26,288 nucleotides of DNA from JBFHNV01 sp965365655. Its GTDB lineage: Bacteria; Pseudomonadota; Gammaproteobacteria; HK1. The notes beneath the pieces were generated by a model. That model made no database searches. It saw only the letters and a list, made by a program, of their open reading frames with translations, and was not told the DNA's origin. The DNA lies in NCBI GenBank assembly GCA_965365655.1, contig CBDUCN010000024.1, forward strand, positions 1-26,288, in the 5' to 3' direction. Below are positions 1 through 6,671 of this stretch, in pieces; positions within the stretch are counted from its first letter, which is position 1, and every line of letters starts with the position of its first letter. A program made the translations under genes and the position numbers.

Positions 1-354
1 CGACATCGTGACCAGGAACTGCGCCTGCAGGTCGGCCTCGCCCTGCGTGCCGGTGCTGCGCCAGCGCCGGGTGAGCACGTACGCGAGGCGGACCCGCTCC
101 AGCGGGCTGAGCGCGGCGATGTCGTGCCGCACGTCGGCCGTGCTCAGGCCCCACGCCGCGATCGCGCCGGCCACGTCGGGGTCGGTGAGCACGGCTTCGA
201 TGTGCGGCATGACCGCGTCCCCGGACGCTGACGCCGCGATGCGTTCCGACTGCGCAGCGGCCGCGAAAGGCCATGTCGCCGCCAGCAGCAGCCACGCTGC
301 GCTGCGGACGATCCCTGCGCCGGGGCCCGCACGCGGGCCGCTGCGATCCCTCAT
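1..354 (-). CDS. Secreted protein of unknown function, 3' end cut by window edge
   Basis: The first 118 codons are present and the frame is open to base 1, so the C-terminus lies outside the window. The ATG at 354 is preceded by a strong ribosome binding site (GAGGAGG, about 5 bases away). An in-frame ATG just upstream is followed directly by a stop, which fixes the start. The N-terminus is a signal peptide: a charged stretch with several Arg, a hydrophobic core (AAWLLLAATWPFAAAA) and likely cleavage after AQS or nearby, about residue 36. The mature part seen is acidic/alanine-rich with helical segments (AVLTDPDVAGAIAAWGL, LSPLERVRLAYVLTRRW). I do not recognise the family. It is divergent from the dehydrogenase at 572, across a 217-base gap with an AT-rich core. 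Confidence 0.7.
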   Translation of the reverse strand, partial: MRDRSGPRAGPGAGIVRSAAWLLLAATWPFAAAAQSERIAASASGDAVMPHIEAVLTDPDVAGAIAAWGLSTADVRHDIAALSPLERVRLAYVLTRRWRSTGTQGEADLQAQFLVTMS

Positions 355-440
355 CACATCCTCCTCGTCGTTGGCCTCGCACCTCCGGTCGTCGCGGCGG
401 GCGCACCGCTGCGTCGCGGCTGGCTCGTCCACCGGGGCGC

Positions 441-515
441 GTTGTTGTAATACCTTCGTCAATTTCTTGTGGCATACGCCCGCGTCCATTGCAAGGATTG
501 TTACAGTCGTTCCCG
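441..515. promoter_or_regulatory. AT-rich island in a divergent intergenic region, probable promoter zone
   Basis: This stretch is clearly richer in A+T than its surroundings (GTTGTTGTAATACC, CAATTTCTTG, GGATTGTTACAG) and lies between the start of the secreted-protein gene (354, minus) and that of the dehydrogenase (572, plus). It carries several -10-like words on both strands, for example TATTAC on the minus strand. I could not pick one well-spaced -35/-10 pair, so no individual promoter is called. Confidence 0.35.
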
Positions 516-571
516 TCGAACTGTGACGCAGTCCTGTCGCGTTGCAGTGCACCACGGAGATCTGTGGCCAC

Positions 572-1546
572 GTGAGCGATCCCATCGAGGTGCTGGTGCA
601 CGGCGCCGCAAGCACGCAGGAGGTTCCCGGGCTGGACGCGCTGAGCGGGCTGGCCGTGTTTCGCTGCGCGGTCAGCGCCGACGAGCTCGCTCGCGGCCTC
701 CCGCACGCCGAGGTGCTGCTCGGCTGGAACTTCCGTGCTGACGACCTGCGCGGCGCCTGGGCGCACGCGAAGCGCCTGCGCTGGATCCACTGGACGGGAG
801 CCGGCGTCGATGCACTGCTGTTCCCGGAGCTCGTCGCGAGCGACGTCGTCGTGACCAACGCCCGCGGCGCGTTCGATCGTCCGATGGCCGAGTACGTGCT
901 CGGGCTGGTGCTCGCGATGGCGAAGGGCTTCCCGGCGACGCTCGCCGCGCAGGCCGAGCGGCGCTGGCACTACCGGACCGCGGAACGCGTGGAAGGCCGG
1001 CGTGCGCTGGTGATCGGCGTCGGCAGCATCGGGCGCGCGATCGCGCGCATGCTGCGCGCGGCGGGCTTCGCGGTGAGCGGCGTCGGCCGCCGCGCGCGCG
1101 CGGCCGACGACGACTTCGACGAGGTGCTGGGTAACGACGCGCTCGACGCGGCGCTGGGCGACGCCGACTACGTGGTGCTCGTGACGCCGCTGACGCAGGC
1201 CACCCGCGGGCTGTTCGACGCGCGCCGCTTCGCGTGCATGAAGCCGACCGCGCGCTTCATCAACGTCGGGCGTGGAGCGCTGATCGACGAGCAGGCGCTG
1301 CTCGACGCGCTGCGCGGCGAGCGCATCGCGGGCGCGGCGCTGGACGTCTTCCAGCACGAGCCGCTGCCGCCCGAGAGCCCGCTGTGGGACGCGCCGAACC
1401 TCATCGTGTCGCCGCACATGTCCGGTGACGTGCACGACTACCGCGAGGTGGTGGCCGCGCAGTTCCGCGACAACCTGCGGCGTTACGCGGCGCGGGAGCC
1501 GCTGCTGAACGTCGTGGACAAGGGGCTCGGCTTCGTCGCCGGCTGA
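572..1546 (+). CDS. D-2-hydroxyacid dehydrogenase (NAD(P)-dependent, glyoxylate/hydroxypyruvate reductase type)
   Basis: A 324-residue protein of usual family length that should reduce a 2-oxoacid to the D-2-hydroxyacid in the cytoplasm; the substrate cannot be read from sequence. The Rossmann motif GVGSIG is at about residues 149-154. The catalytic triad of the family is visible: Arg in INVGRG (about 234), Glu in FQHEP (about 263) and His in SPHMSG (about 282). I prefer the GTG at 572 (VSDPIEVLVHG), which has GGAGA 11 bases upstream and begins directly with the first beta strand. An in-frame ATG at 542 would add ten residues that look unlike the family (MQCTTEICGH). The gene stands alone: its plus-strand upstream region is shared with a divergent gene and the next gene downstream is on the other strand. 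Function class is secure, substrate unknown. Confidence 0.92.
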   Translation: MSDPIEVLVHGAASTQEVPGLDALSGLAVFRCAVSADELARGLPHAEVLLGWNFRADDLRGAWAHAKRLRWIHWTGAGVDALLFPELVASDVVVTNARGAFDRPMAEYVLGLVLAMAKGFPATLAAQAERRWHYRTAERVEGRRALVIGVGSIGRAIARMLRAAGFAVSGVGRRARAADDDFDEVLGNDALDAALGDADYVVLVTPLTQATRGLFDARRFACMKPTARFINVGRGALIDEQALLDALRGERIAGAALDVFQHEPLPPESPLWDAPNLIVSPHMSGDVHDYREVVAAQFRDNLRRYAAREPLLNVVDKGLGFVAG

Positions 1547-1630
1547 GCGCGCAGCCCGGCGGGCTGCGGCGTGTCGGCCGCGGTGGGCCCGGCTGCGTCC
1601 GCGGCGCGGCTGCGGGGCCGCGCATGCGCT

Positions 1631-2386
1631 TCAGGACGGGCGCTGGTCCTTCGCGCTCACGCCGCCCCGCGAGTGCAGCAGCTCCACCATCGCGGGATGT
1701 CCCTTGCGCCTCGCGGTGTCCAGCGGGGTCGTGTCGCGCGCGCTGCGCGCGTTGATCGCGGCGCCGCGCTCGAGCAGGAGCTCGACCACCTCGCCGCGTC
1801 CCTCGCCTGCGGCCCAGTGCAGCGGCGTGAAGCCGAGACCGTTGCGCGCGTCCACCGGCGCACCGGCGTCGAGCAGGCGCCGCACCAGCGCGTCGACTCC
1901 CTTGCCCGCCGCATAGTGCAGCGGCGTGCTGCCGAACGGGCCGTGCGCCGCCGGGTCGGCGCCGCGGTCGAGAAGCAGCAGCGCGACGTCGTCCAGATCG
2001 CGCAGGATGGCCGTGTGCAGGGCCGTGCCCGCGAACTTCGTGTTGATCGCGGGATCGGCGTGCGCGTCCAGGAGCAGCCGCGCGACGGCGACGTCCATCG
2101 CCTCGTGCAGCGGCGTGAGCCCGGCCGCGCTGAGTGCGTTCACCTTCGCGCCGTGCGCCAGGAGATACGCGACGACGTCTGCGTGCCGGTTGTGCGCGGC
2201 GCGGTGCAGCGCGGTGAATCCGGCCGCGTCGCGCTCGTTGACGTCCGCGCCGGCGTCGACGAGCGAGCGCACCGTGGACGCGTCGCCCAGCGCCGCGGCG
2301 GCGCCCAGCCCGCCGTCTGCGCGTGCGTGCGGCGCGACGGCGATCAGGAGCAGGGCGACGAGCAGCGCCGGGCGGGTCGGAGTCAT
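1631..2386 (-). CDS. Periplasmic ankyrin-repeat protein
   Basis: A 251-residue protein with a signal peptide (MTPTRPALLVALLLIAVAPHARA, cleavage near residue 23) followed by about six to seven ankyrin repeats to the end. Repeat cores are easy to see: GFTALHRAAHNRHADVVAYLL (about 56-76), GLTPLHEAM (89-97), GTALHTAILRDLDDVALLLL (120-139), GSTPLHYAAGKG (152-163), GFTPLHWAAGEG (185-196) and TTPLDTARRKGH (219-230). Ankyrin arrays bind proteins and have no enzyme activity of their own, so the partner is unknown. The ATG at 2386 is chosen because it starts the signal peptide and has GAGG about eight bases upstream; the frame stays open upstream only through arginine-rich translation. A strong GC hairpin separates it from the upstream same-strand gene, so it may be transcribed on its own. 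Confidence 0.88.
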   Translation of the reverse strand: MTPTRPALLVALLLIAVAPHARADGGLGAAAALGDASTVRSLVDAGADVNERDAAGFTALHRAAHNRHADVVAYLLAHGAKVNALSAAGLTPLHEAMDVAVARLLLDAHADPAINTKFAGTALHTAILRDLDDVALLLLDRGADPAAHGPFGSTPLHYAAGKGVDALVRRLLDAGAPVDARNGLGFTPLHWAAGEGRGEVVELLLERGAAINARSARDTTPLDTARRKGHPAMVELLHSRGGVSAKDQRPS

Positions 2387-2422
2387 GGAGATGCCTCTGC
2401 GGGAACAGCAGGCTACCACCGT

Positions 2423-2470
2423 CCCGCACGCGGGCCGTGACGCGCCGTCCGCGCCCGGGGCGCGACGGCG
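2423..2470 (-). terminator. Tandem GC hairpins between two minus-strand genes
   Basis: Bases 2443-2470 form CGCCGT-(C)-CGCGCC / loop CGG / GGCGCG-ACGGCG, a 12-base-pair stem with one bulged base. Next to it 2423-2434 reads CCCGCACGCGGG, a second short hairpin. On the minus strand they follow the stop codon at 2491 and precede the ankyrin gene start at 2386. There is no U-tract, so this is either a high-GC terminator without one or only an RNA-stabilising structure. Confidence 0.4.
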
Positions 2471-2490
2471 GCCGAACGATTCACGAGCCC

Positions 2491-3234
2491 TCAGCGCAGC
2501 ATGCGCAACGGATGTGCGAACGCGACCGCGTCCTCGGCGATGCGCCGCGTCACCTCCGCGCGGTAGCCGGCATCGTCGACCAGCCGGTGCACGAAGGCGT
2601 CGGCGTCGAGATCCGGCGCGACCCGCGCGCGCACGCGCTCCAGCATCTCGGCGGTGGACAGCGCCGGGTAGCGTCGGCCTTCGCACGCGATCGCGGCCAG
2701 TGCGACCGGGGCGCCGTCGTGGGCCAGGTGGCCGCGGCTGCTCACGTACGCGAAGGCCCGCTCCTCGACCTGGCCGGTATCCAGGTGCACGCGCACGTCC
2801 TCCAGCGCCGCGAAGCCGTAGTTCGCGGCGGCGATCTCGGTCTCGTGCATGATCTCGAGCTGGGTGTCGTCCAGCCAGGTCACCGCGACCGCGACCCGCG
2901 CGCCGGGGCTCACCTGCAGCATCGCCGGGATGGCGCCGTAGCTCGCGACGTGCGCCGAGTAGACGACGTCGAAGTCCTCGAGCCGCGCGCGCTGCACCGG
3001 GATCACGTGGCTCGCGTCGTGGCCGAACTTCTGTGCCAGCCGCTCGGGCGACTGGTTGGAGCCGATCGCGAGCACGGGCGTGCGCGTGCGGGTGAGATCC
3101 GGATCGAAGGCCCCGGGGCCCGAATCCCTGTAGACGTAGGACTGCTGCGGGATCGCGTAGGGGTAGCCGCGGGCGCGCGCTAGGCGGCGCGCGGCGGCGT
3201 CGGCGTCATCCACCGTCGGTCCTCGTGGTTGCAT
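2491..3234 (-). CDS. Conserved hypothetical protein with gamma-glutamylcyclotransferase-like N-terminal motif
   Basis: A 247-residue cytoplasmic protein without signal peptide or membrane segments. The most telling segment is TPVLAIGSNQSPERLAQKFG (about 52-71), which resembles the YGSN loop of gamma-glutamylcyclotransferase/AIG2-like folds. It is followed by DFDVVYSAHVASYGAIPAML and VTWLDDTQLEIMHETE, blocks I associate with a conserved bacterial family of unknown function. I cannot point to a catalytic glutamate with confidence, so no reaction is assigned. The ATG at 3234 (MQPRGPTVDD) has only a weak ribosome binding site; a GTG at 3213 (VDDADAA) is an alternative. The frame continues open further upstream but with arginine-rich, non-protein-like translation. 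It is divergent from the EamA gene, with 175 bases between them. Confidence 0.75.
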   Translation of the reverse strand: MQPRGPTVDDADAAARRLARARGYPYAIPQQSYVYRDSGPGAFDPDLTRTRTPVLAIGSNQSPERLAQKFGHDASHVIPVQRARLEDFDVVYSAHVASYGAIPAMLQVSPGARVAVAVTWLDDTQLEIMHETEIAAANYGFAALEDVRVHLDTGQVEERAFAYVSSRGHLAHDGAPVALAAIACEGRRYPALSTAEMLERVRARVAPDLDADAFVHRLVDDAGYRAEVTRRIAEDAVAFAHPLRMLR

Positions 3235-3409
3235 CTCGCACAATCTACACACGCGCGATGGCGATCCGCGGCACCGCATCCGACAATGGGCGTCATCCGC
3301 CTCCTTGCGGGCACGCGCGCCGGTGCGCGGTCCGTAGCGCCACCGCCCGGTCCACCGTACGCACCGCCATGCCCTTCGCCGCGTCGACCCGCGCCCCGCT
3401 GCCCGCGCC

Positions 3410-4339
3410 ATGACGGCAGCTCCGTCCGGCCCCCTGCGCGGCATCGCGTTCATGTGCATCGCGGTGCTCGTGCTGCCGTTCCTCAATGCGGCGGCGAAGC
3501 TGCTGCTCGCGGACGGGCACCCGGTGGTGCAGGTGGTGTGGGCGCGCTACGCGGTGCATCTGCTGTTCGTCGTGGCGGTGTTCGCGCCGCGACACGGCAC
3601 GCGCCTGCTGCACACGCGGCGCACCGGCATCCAGGTCACGCGCTCGGCGCTGCTGCTCGGCTGCACCGCGTGCTACTTCACGGCGCTCGGCTACATCGCG
3701 CTGCCGACCGCGGCGGCGATCAACTTCACGTCGCCCATCATCGTCACCGTGCTGGCGATCCCGCTGCTCGGCGAGCAGGTGGGGTGGCGGCGCCTGTGCG
3801 CGGCGGCGTTCGGATTCGCCGGCGCGCTGGTGATCATCCGGCCCGGCGCAGGCGCCGTGCATCCGGCCGGTGCGCTGGTGCTCGCCACCGCGGTGATGTA
3901 CGCGTTCTACCAGATCCTCACCCGGCGGGTGTCAGCCACCGACCCGCCGCACACCTCCGTCGCGTGGATGGCGGTGGTCGGGACGCTGGCCACCAGCATC
4001 GCGCTGCCGTGGTTCTGGGTCACGCCCGAAGGCGTGCGCGGCTGGGTCGCGCTGCTGTCCATCGGAGGCTTCGCGGCGCTGGGTCACTTCTTCGTGGTCA
4101 AGGCGCTGCAGCACGCGCCGGCGTCCGTGGTGTCGCCGTTCTCGTATGGCCAGCTGCTGGGCGCGGCGGCGCTCGGCTGGCTGTTGTTCGGCGACCTGCC
4201 GGATGTCTGGACCTGGGTCGGGGCCGCGATGATCGTCGGCAGCGGTCTCTACATCGCTTGGCGCGAGCAGGCCCTGCGCCGCGCCGCGCTGCGCCGGGCC
4301 GGCTCCGCGGATGGCGACCCGAATCGGGGGAGCCGTTGA
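3410..4339 (+). CDS. DMT-superfamily (EamA) inner-membrane transporter
   Basis: A 309-residue protein made almost entirely of hydrophobic helices, consistent with the ten-helix, two-repeat EamA layout. The first repeat runs from about residue 10 to 145 (GIAFMCIAVLVLPFLNAAAKLLL ... ALGYIALPTAAAINFTSPIIVTVLAIPLLGEQVGW) and the second from about 150 to 290 (VLATAVMYAFYQIL ... VSPFSYGQLLGAAALGWLLFGDLPDVWTWVGAAMIVGSGLYI). The ALPTAAAINF and LLGEQVGWRR elements are typical. Members export or import metabolites such as amino acids, nucleotides or drugs; the substrate here is unknown. The ATG at 3410 directly begins the first helix region. Its stop codon (4337-4339) lies inside an FNR-type box that may serve the hydrogenase maturation operon downstream. 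Confidence 0.9.
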   Translation: MTAAPSGPLRGIAFMCIAVLVLPFLNAAAKLLLADGHPVVQVVWARYAVHLLFVVAVFAPRHGTRLLHTRRTGIQVTRSALLLGCTACYFTALGYIALPTAAAINFTSPIIVTVLAIPLLGEQVGWRRLCAAAFGFAGALVIIRPGAGAVHPAGALVLATAVMYAFYQILTRRVSATDPPHTSVAWMAVVGTLATSIALPWFWVTPEGVRGWVALLSIGGFAALGHFFVVKALQHAPASVVSPFSYGQLLGAAALGWLLFGDLPDVWTWVGAAMIVGSGLYIAWREQALRRAALRRAGSADGDPNRGSR

Positions 4340-4349
4340 TCCAGATCAT
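4336..4349 (+). promoter_or_regulatory. FNR/ANR/FnrN-type box upstream of the hyp operon
   Basis: The sequence TTGATCCAGATCAT matches the FNR-family consensus TTGAT-N4-ATCAA at nine of ten fixed positions, with correct spacing. It overlaps the stop codon of the EamA gene. A weak -10-like word, TACCGT at 4373-4378, sits about where a class II FNR promoter (site centred near -41.5) would need it. FNR or FnrN control of hyp genes is known in E. coli and Rhizobium leguminosarum. The site is seen; its use is inferred, and the leader to the first gene would be about 530 bases. Confidence 0.5.
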
Positions 4350-4675
4350 TCGTCGTGGGGCAGGGCCGGGGTTACCGTGCGACACGTGCCCGCGGATCGT
4401 CGAAACGGGGGAAGTCGACGTGCGCATCGGCGCGCGAGGGCTTCGATGGGCGGGCTGCGGAGAAGGCCGCCGGTCGCTTCCGCGCCCTACGTAGCGCGGC
4501 GGAGCGCCAGGAGCGGCGGCGTCCATCGGCCGCAGCACCCGGCGCCGGGTGAGTCCGTTGACGGGGCGCGGCCGCGCTCGTCGGTCGCAGCCCGGACCCG
4601 GGGCGTGGGTGCGTCATGCACGGGCTGCGCCGTGCACCGATTGTGTGCATTCGCGGGCGCCCCGTTCCCGGAGTT

Positions 4676-4690
4676 GGAAAGGTTCTTTCC
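4676..4690. promoter_or_regulatory. Inverted repeat GGAAAG-GTT-CTTTCC, candidate operator
   Basis: GGAAAG (4676-4681) and CTTTCC (4685-4690) are perfect reverse complements around a three-base centre. Related GGAA/TTCC dyads follow at 4707-4714 (TTCCGGAA) and near 4774-4784 (GGAATTCTTCC), all upstream of the candidate promoter at 4793. The spacing suggests possible regulator sites; no known regulator consensus is matched. Confidence 0.3.
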
Positions 4691-4792
4691 GCGACGGCCG
4701 GCGGATTTCCGGAAGCGGGACACGCGGGGTTCCCGGGCCTCACGGATGGCGAGCGCCACCCCGCGGCGCACGGGGAATTCTTCCAGGCAGTG

Positions 4793-4822
4793 CTGACACG
4801 GCATGGATTTTGTAGGGGTAAT
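4793..4822 (+). promoter_or_regulatory. Candidate sigma70-type promoter for the maturation operon
   Basis: A -35-like CTGACA (4793-4798, five of six) and a -10-like GGTAAT (4817-4822, four of six) are separated by 18 bases in a locally AT-rich stretch. The start would fall near 4829, giving a leader of about 80 bases before the ATG at 4911. No convincing sigma54 (-24/-12) element was found in the gap. Confidence 0.33.
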
Positions 4823-4910
4823 TGATCGCGATGTGGACATCCGCGGGCCCACGCGCCCGGCACGGCCCCGGAGCGCCGCGCAACGCAACCGACGGGAGGG
4901 ACCTGCAACG

Positions 4911-5120
4911 ATGCGCCGTGTGAGATCCCCGGGTCAGGACGAGACCGCGCTGGCAGCCCTGCACACCGCCCTGGCACCGGCCGCTCCGCGGGCCGGGCTC
5001 GACGTCGCGGCTCGCGCCGCCGGGTGGCAGCCGGGTGTGCGCTGCACGCAAGCGCCGGCGCTGCGCGTCGGCGGTCCGGGCGCGGCCGGGACCCGGCACC
5101 GGCTGCCGGTCCGGGCCTGA
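4911..5120 (+). CDS. Small hypothetical protein (69 aa) leading the maturation operon
   Basis: An ATG at 4911 with a strong ribosome binding site (GGGAGGGA, about nine bases upstream) opens a 69-residue frame that stops 13 bases before the likely TTG start of hupK. The product is rich in Ala, Arg and Pro (ALAALHTALAPAAPRAGL; GWQPGVRCTQAPALRVGG), has no membrane segment and only one cysteine, so it is not the rubredoxin-like accessory protein found in some hup loci. I do not recognise it. It could be a genuine small accessory protein, a translational leader that couples initiation of hupK, or the remnant of a larger accessory gene such as hupJ/hoxT, which precedes hupK/hoxV in other loci. The start signal is the main evidence that it is translated. 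Confidence 0.45.
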   Translation: MRRVRSPGQDETALAALHTALAPAAPRAGLDVAARAAGWQPGVRCTQAPALRVGGPGAAGTRHRLPVRA

Positions 5121-5133
5121 CGGAGCGTCGGGG

Positions 5134-6330
5134 TTGTCCGCGCAGCTGCAGTCCGGCGAGGGGAGCATCCGGGTCGGCCTGACGGTGCGCGACGGCGCGG
5201 TGCAGCGCGTCGATCTCGCGTCGTCGCGAACGGTGTCGGCGTGCCGCGTCTTCGTCGGACGCCGCCCGGACGACGTGGTCGCGATGGCGGACGGGCTGTA
5301 CACGGTCTGCGGCCGCGCGCAGTCGATCGCGGCGCTGGAGGCGCTGGAGGCCGCGTGTGGCGTCGAGCCTCCGGACCCCGCCCGTCGCATCGGGAGAGGC
5401 CTCTCGGTGCTGGGCGAGATGCTGCGCGAGCACTCGGAGCGCCTGCTGATCGACTGGCCGGCGCGTCTCGGCCAGCCGGACCACGCAAAGGCGGCGCGCG
5501 GCCTGCGCATCACCGTCGACGCGCTGCTCGCGCTGGTGCCTGCCGACACCGTGCGCTGGCACGCGGGGCCGGTCCGCGGTGCGCTGGCCGCGGGCTGCGC
5601 GGAGGCGATCGTGAATGCGCTGGAGAAGGAGCTTGCCGCGGCGCTGCTGGGCGACATGAGCCAGCCGTTGACGGGCATCGAGGACGAGCTGGGCTTCGAG
5701 CGCTGGCTGCGCGGCGGCGGCGGTCTCGCCTGGCTGCCGGGCGCGCTGCGCGGGGCGGGGCTGGCGGATACCGGGGCCTCCGACTGTCCGCCGATGCCCG
5801 AGCTGGACGTGGTGGAGCTGCACCGGCGGCTCGGCGAGGACGGCGAGCGCTTCGCGGCCCGGCCCGACTGGTCCGGGACGGTGTTCGAGACCGGCCCGCT
5901 CGCGCGCCAGTGGCGGCACCCGGTGGTCGCGGCGGCGCGAGGACGCGTCGGGGCGGGCGTGCTGGCGCGGGTCACGGCGCGCCTGCTCGAGCTGGCCGGG
6001 ATCCCGCGCCAGATGCGGGCGCTGCTCGCGGGCGCGGAGGTTCGCGGCGCGAATGCGATGCGGTACGCCCCGGCGGACGGGTCGGGCCTCGCCGTGCTGG
6101 AAACCGCCTGTGGACGGCTTGCGCACCGCGTCAGCGTCGACGGCGAGCGGGTGGCCTGCTACCGCACGCTGGCGCCCCCCGAGTGGAACTTCCACCCGAT
6201 GGGACCGCTGGTGACGGGCCTGGTGGGGCGGCCCGCCGCGGACGCCGCGCAGGCCAGCTGCCGGGCGCGGCTCGCAGCCGCCGCGCTGGATCCGTGCGTG
6301 GACCTGGAGATCGACGCGGTGGCGGCCTGA
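5134..6330 (+). CDS. hupK: HupK/HoxV-family hydrogenase maturation protein (large-subunit-like scaffold)
   Basis: A 398-residue protein distantly related to the [NiFe]-hydrogenase large subunit. Family members are thought to act as a scaffold for the Fe(CN)2CO unit before it enters the real large subunit. The metal-ligand motifs of the large subunit are only partly kept: YTVCGRAQ (Cys about 59) stands where the N-terminal RxCGxC motif would be, and DPC (Cys about 388) near the C-terminus lacks the second Cys and the His of DPCxxCxxH. This pattern fits HupK rather than a catalytic subunit. The C-terminal ALDPC region and the EWNFHPMGPLVTGL block are also typical. I chose the TTG at 5134 because it has CGGAGCG six bases upstream and begins just before GSIRVGLTVRDGAV; an in-frame GTG at 5035 would add an arginine-rich unlikely extension. 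Its TGA overlaps the ATG of hypA. Confidence 0.8.
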   Translation: MSAQLQSGEGSIRVGLTVRDGAVQRVDLASSRTVSACRVFVGRRPDDVVAMADGLYTVCGRAQSIAALEALEAACGVEPPDPARRIGRGLSVLGEMLREHSERLLIDWPARLGQPDHAKAARGLRITVDALLALVPADTVRWHAGPVRGALAAGCAEAIVNALEKELAAALLGDMSQPLTGIEDELGFERWLRGGGGLAWLPGALRGAGLADTGASDCPPMPELDVVELHRRLGEDGERFAARPDWSGTVFETGPLARQWRHPVVAAARGRVGAGVLARVTARLLELAGIPRQMRALLAGAEVRGANAMRYAPADGSGLAVLETACGRLAHRVSVDGERVACYRTLAPPEWNFHPMGPLVTGLVGRPAADAAQASCRARLAAAALDPCVDLEIDAVAA

Positions 6331-6671
6331 TGCACGAGATGTCGCTGTGCGAGAGCGTGCTGCGCATCATCGAGTCGGAGGCGCCGGTGCAGGGCTTCTC
6401 GCGAGTGACGCGGGTGTGCCTGGAGATCGGCCGCCTCGCCGGCGTGGAGGTGGAGGCCATGCGTTTCGGCTTCGACGTCGTGACCGCGGGCAGTCTCGCG
6501 GCCGGCGCACGCCTCGACATCGAGCGCGTGCCGGGCGGGGCCTGGTGCTCCGCCTGCGGGTCGGAGGTGGAGGTGGCGCAGCGCTTCGATCCCTGTCCGC
6601 GCTGCGGCGGCTTCCCGCTCGAGATCGTTCGCGGCGACGAGATGCGAATCAAGGAACTGGAGGTGGAGTGA
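6330..6671 (+). CDS. hypA: Hydrogenase nickel-insertion protein HypA
   Basis: A 113-residue metallochaperone that, with HypB, delivers Ni(II) to the hydrogenase large subunit precursor. The protein starts MHEMSLCES; the His2 of the MHE N-terminus is the known nickel ligand. The structural zinc site is intact as two CxxC pairs, C73-SA-C76 and C89-PR-C92. Length and all conserved blocks (CLEIGRLAGVEVEAMRFGFDVV; RCGGFPLEIVRGDEMRIKELEVE) are normal. The ATG at 6330 shares bases with the hupK stop codon (TGATG), and its own stop overlaps the hypB start in the same way, so translation is probably coupled along the operon. Confidence 0.97.
   Translation: MHEMSLCESVLRIIESEAPVQGFSRVTRVCLEIGRLAGVEVEAMRFGFDVVTAGSLAAGARLDIERVPGGAWCSACGSEVEVAQRFDPCPRCGGFPLEIVRGDEMRIKELEVE

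Larger units (their letters stand above)
4340..4910. other. 571-base gap upstream of the maturation operon, no convincing gene
   Basis: Open frames exist on both strands here, but none has family-like composition or a good ribosome binding site, and I recognise no protein. Base composition is less extreme than around it from about 4640 to 4830. It contains the FNR-type box (4336-4349), several GGAA/TTCC inverted repeats (4676-4790) and a candidate sigma70-type promoter (4793-4822). In known loci with the same hyp order, structural and accessory hydrogenase genes precede hupK, so this gap may mark a deletion junction or simply a long regulatory leader. Confidence 0.5.

Noticed and set aside
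542..571. ATG at 542 as start of the D-2-hydroxyacid dehydrogenase
   Set aside because: Adds ten residues not typical of the family; the GTG at 572 is better placed relative to GGAGA and to the first beta strand, though the ATG is not excluded.
4780..4830. Sigma54 (-24/-12) promoter expected for a hydrogenase locus
   Set aside because: No GG-N10-GC arrangement with acceptable flanks; TGACACG occurs but no TTGC at the correct distance.
4822..4835. Another FNR box (TTGAT-CGCG-ATGTG)
   Set aside because: Only the left half fits; the right half has three mismatches.
4340..4910. A gene in the gap before the maturation operon (several open frames of 65-160 codons on both strands)
   Set aside because: No convincing start signals, compositions typical of non-coding frames, and no similarity I can recognise. 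A degraded remnant cannot be excluded.
4372..6195. 607-codon minus-strand open frame opposite hupK
   Set aside because: Arg/Pro-rich composition without recognisable blocks; hupK on the plus strand has family motifs and operon overlaps.
5134..6330. Catalytic hydrogenase large subunit
   Set aside because: Lacks the second Cys of both CxxC motifs and the C-terminal His; length is also shorter than a large subunit.
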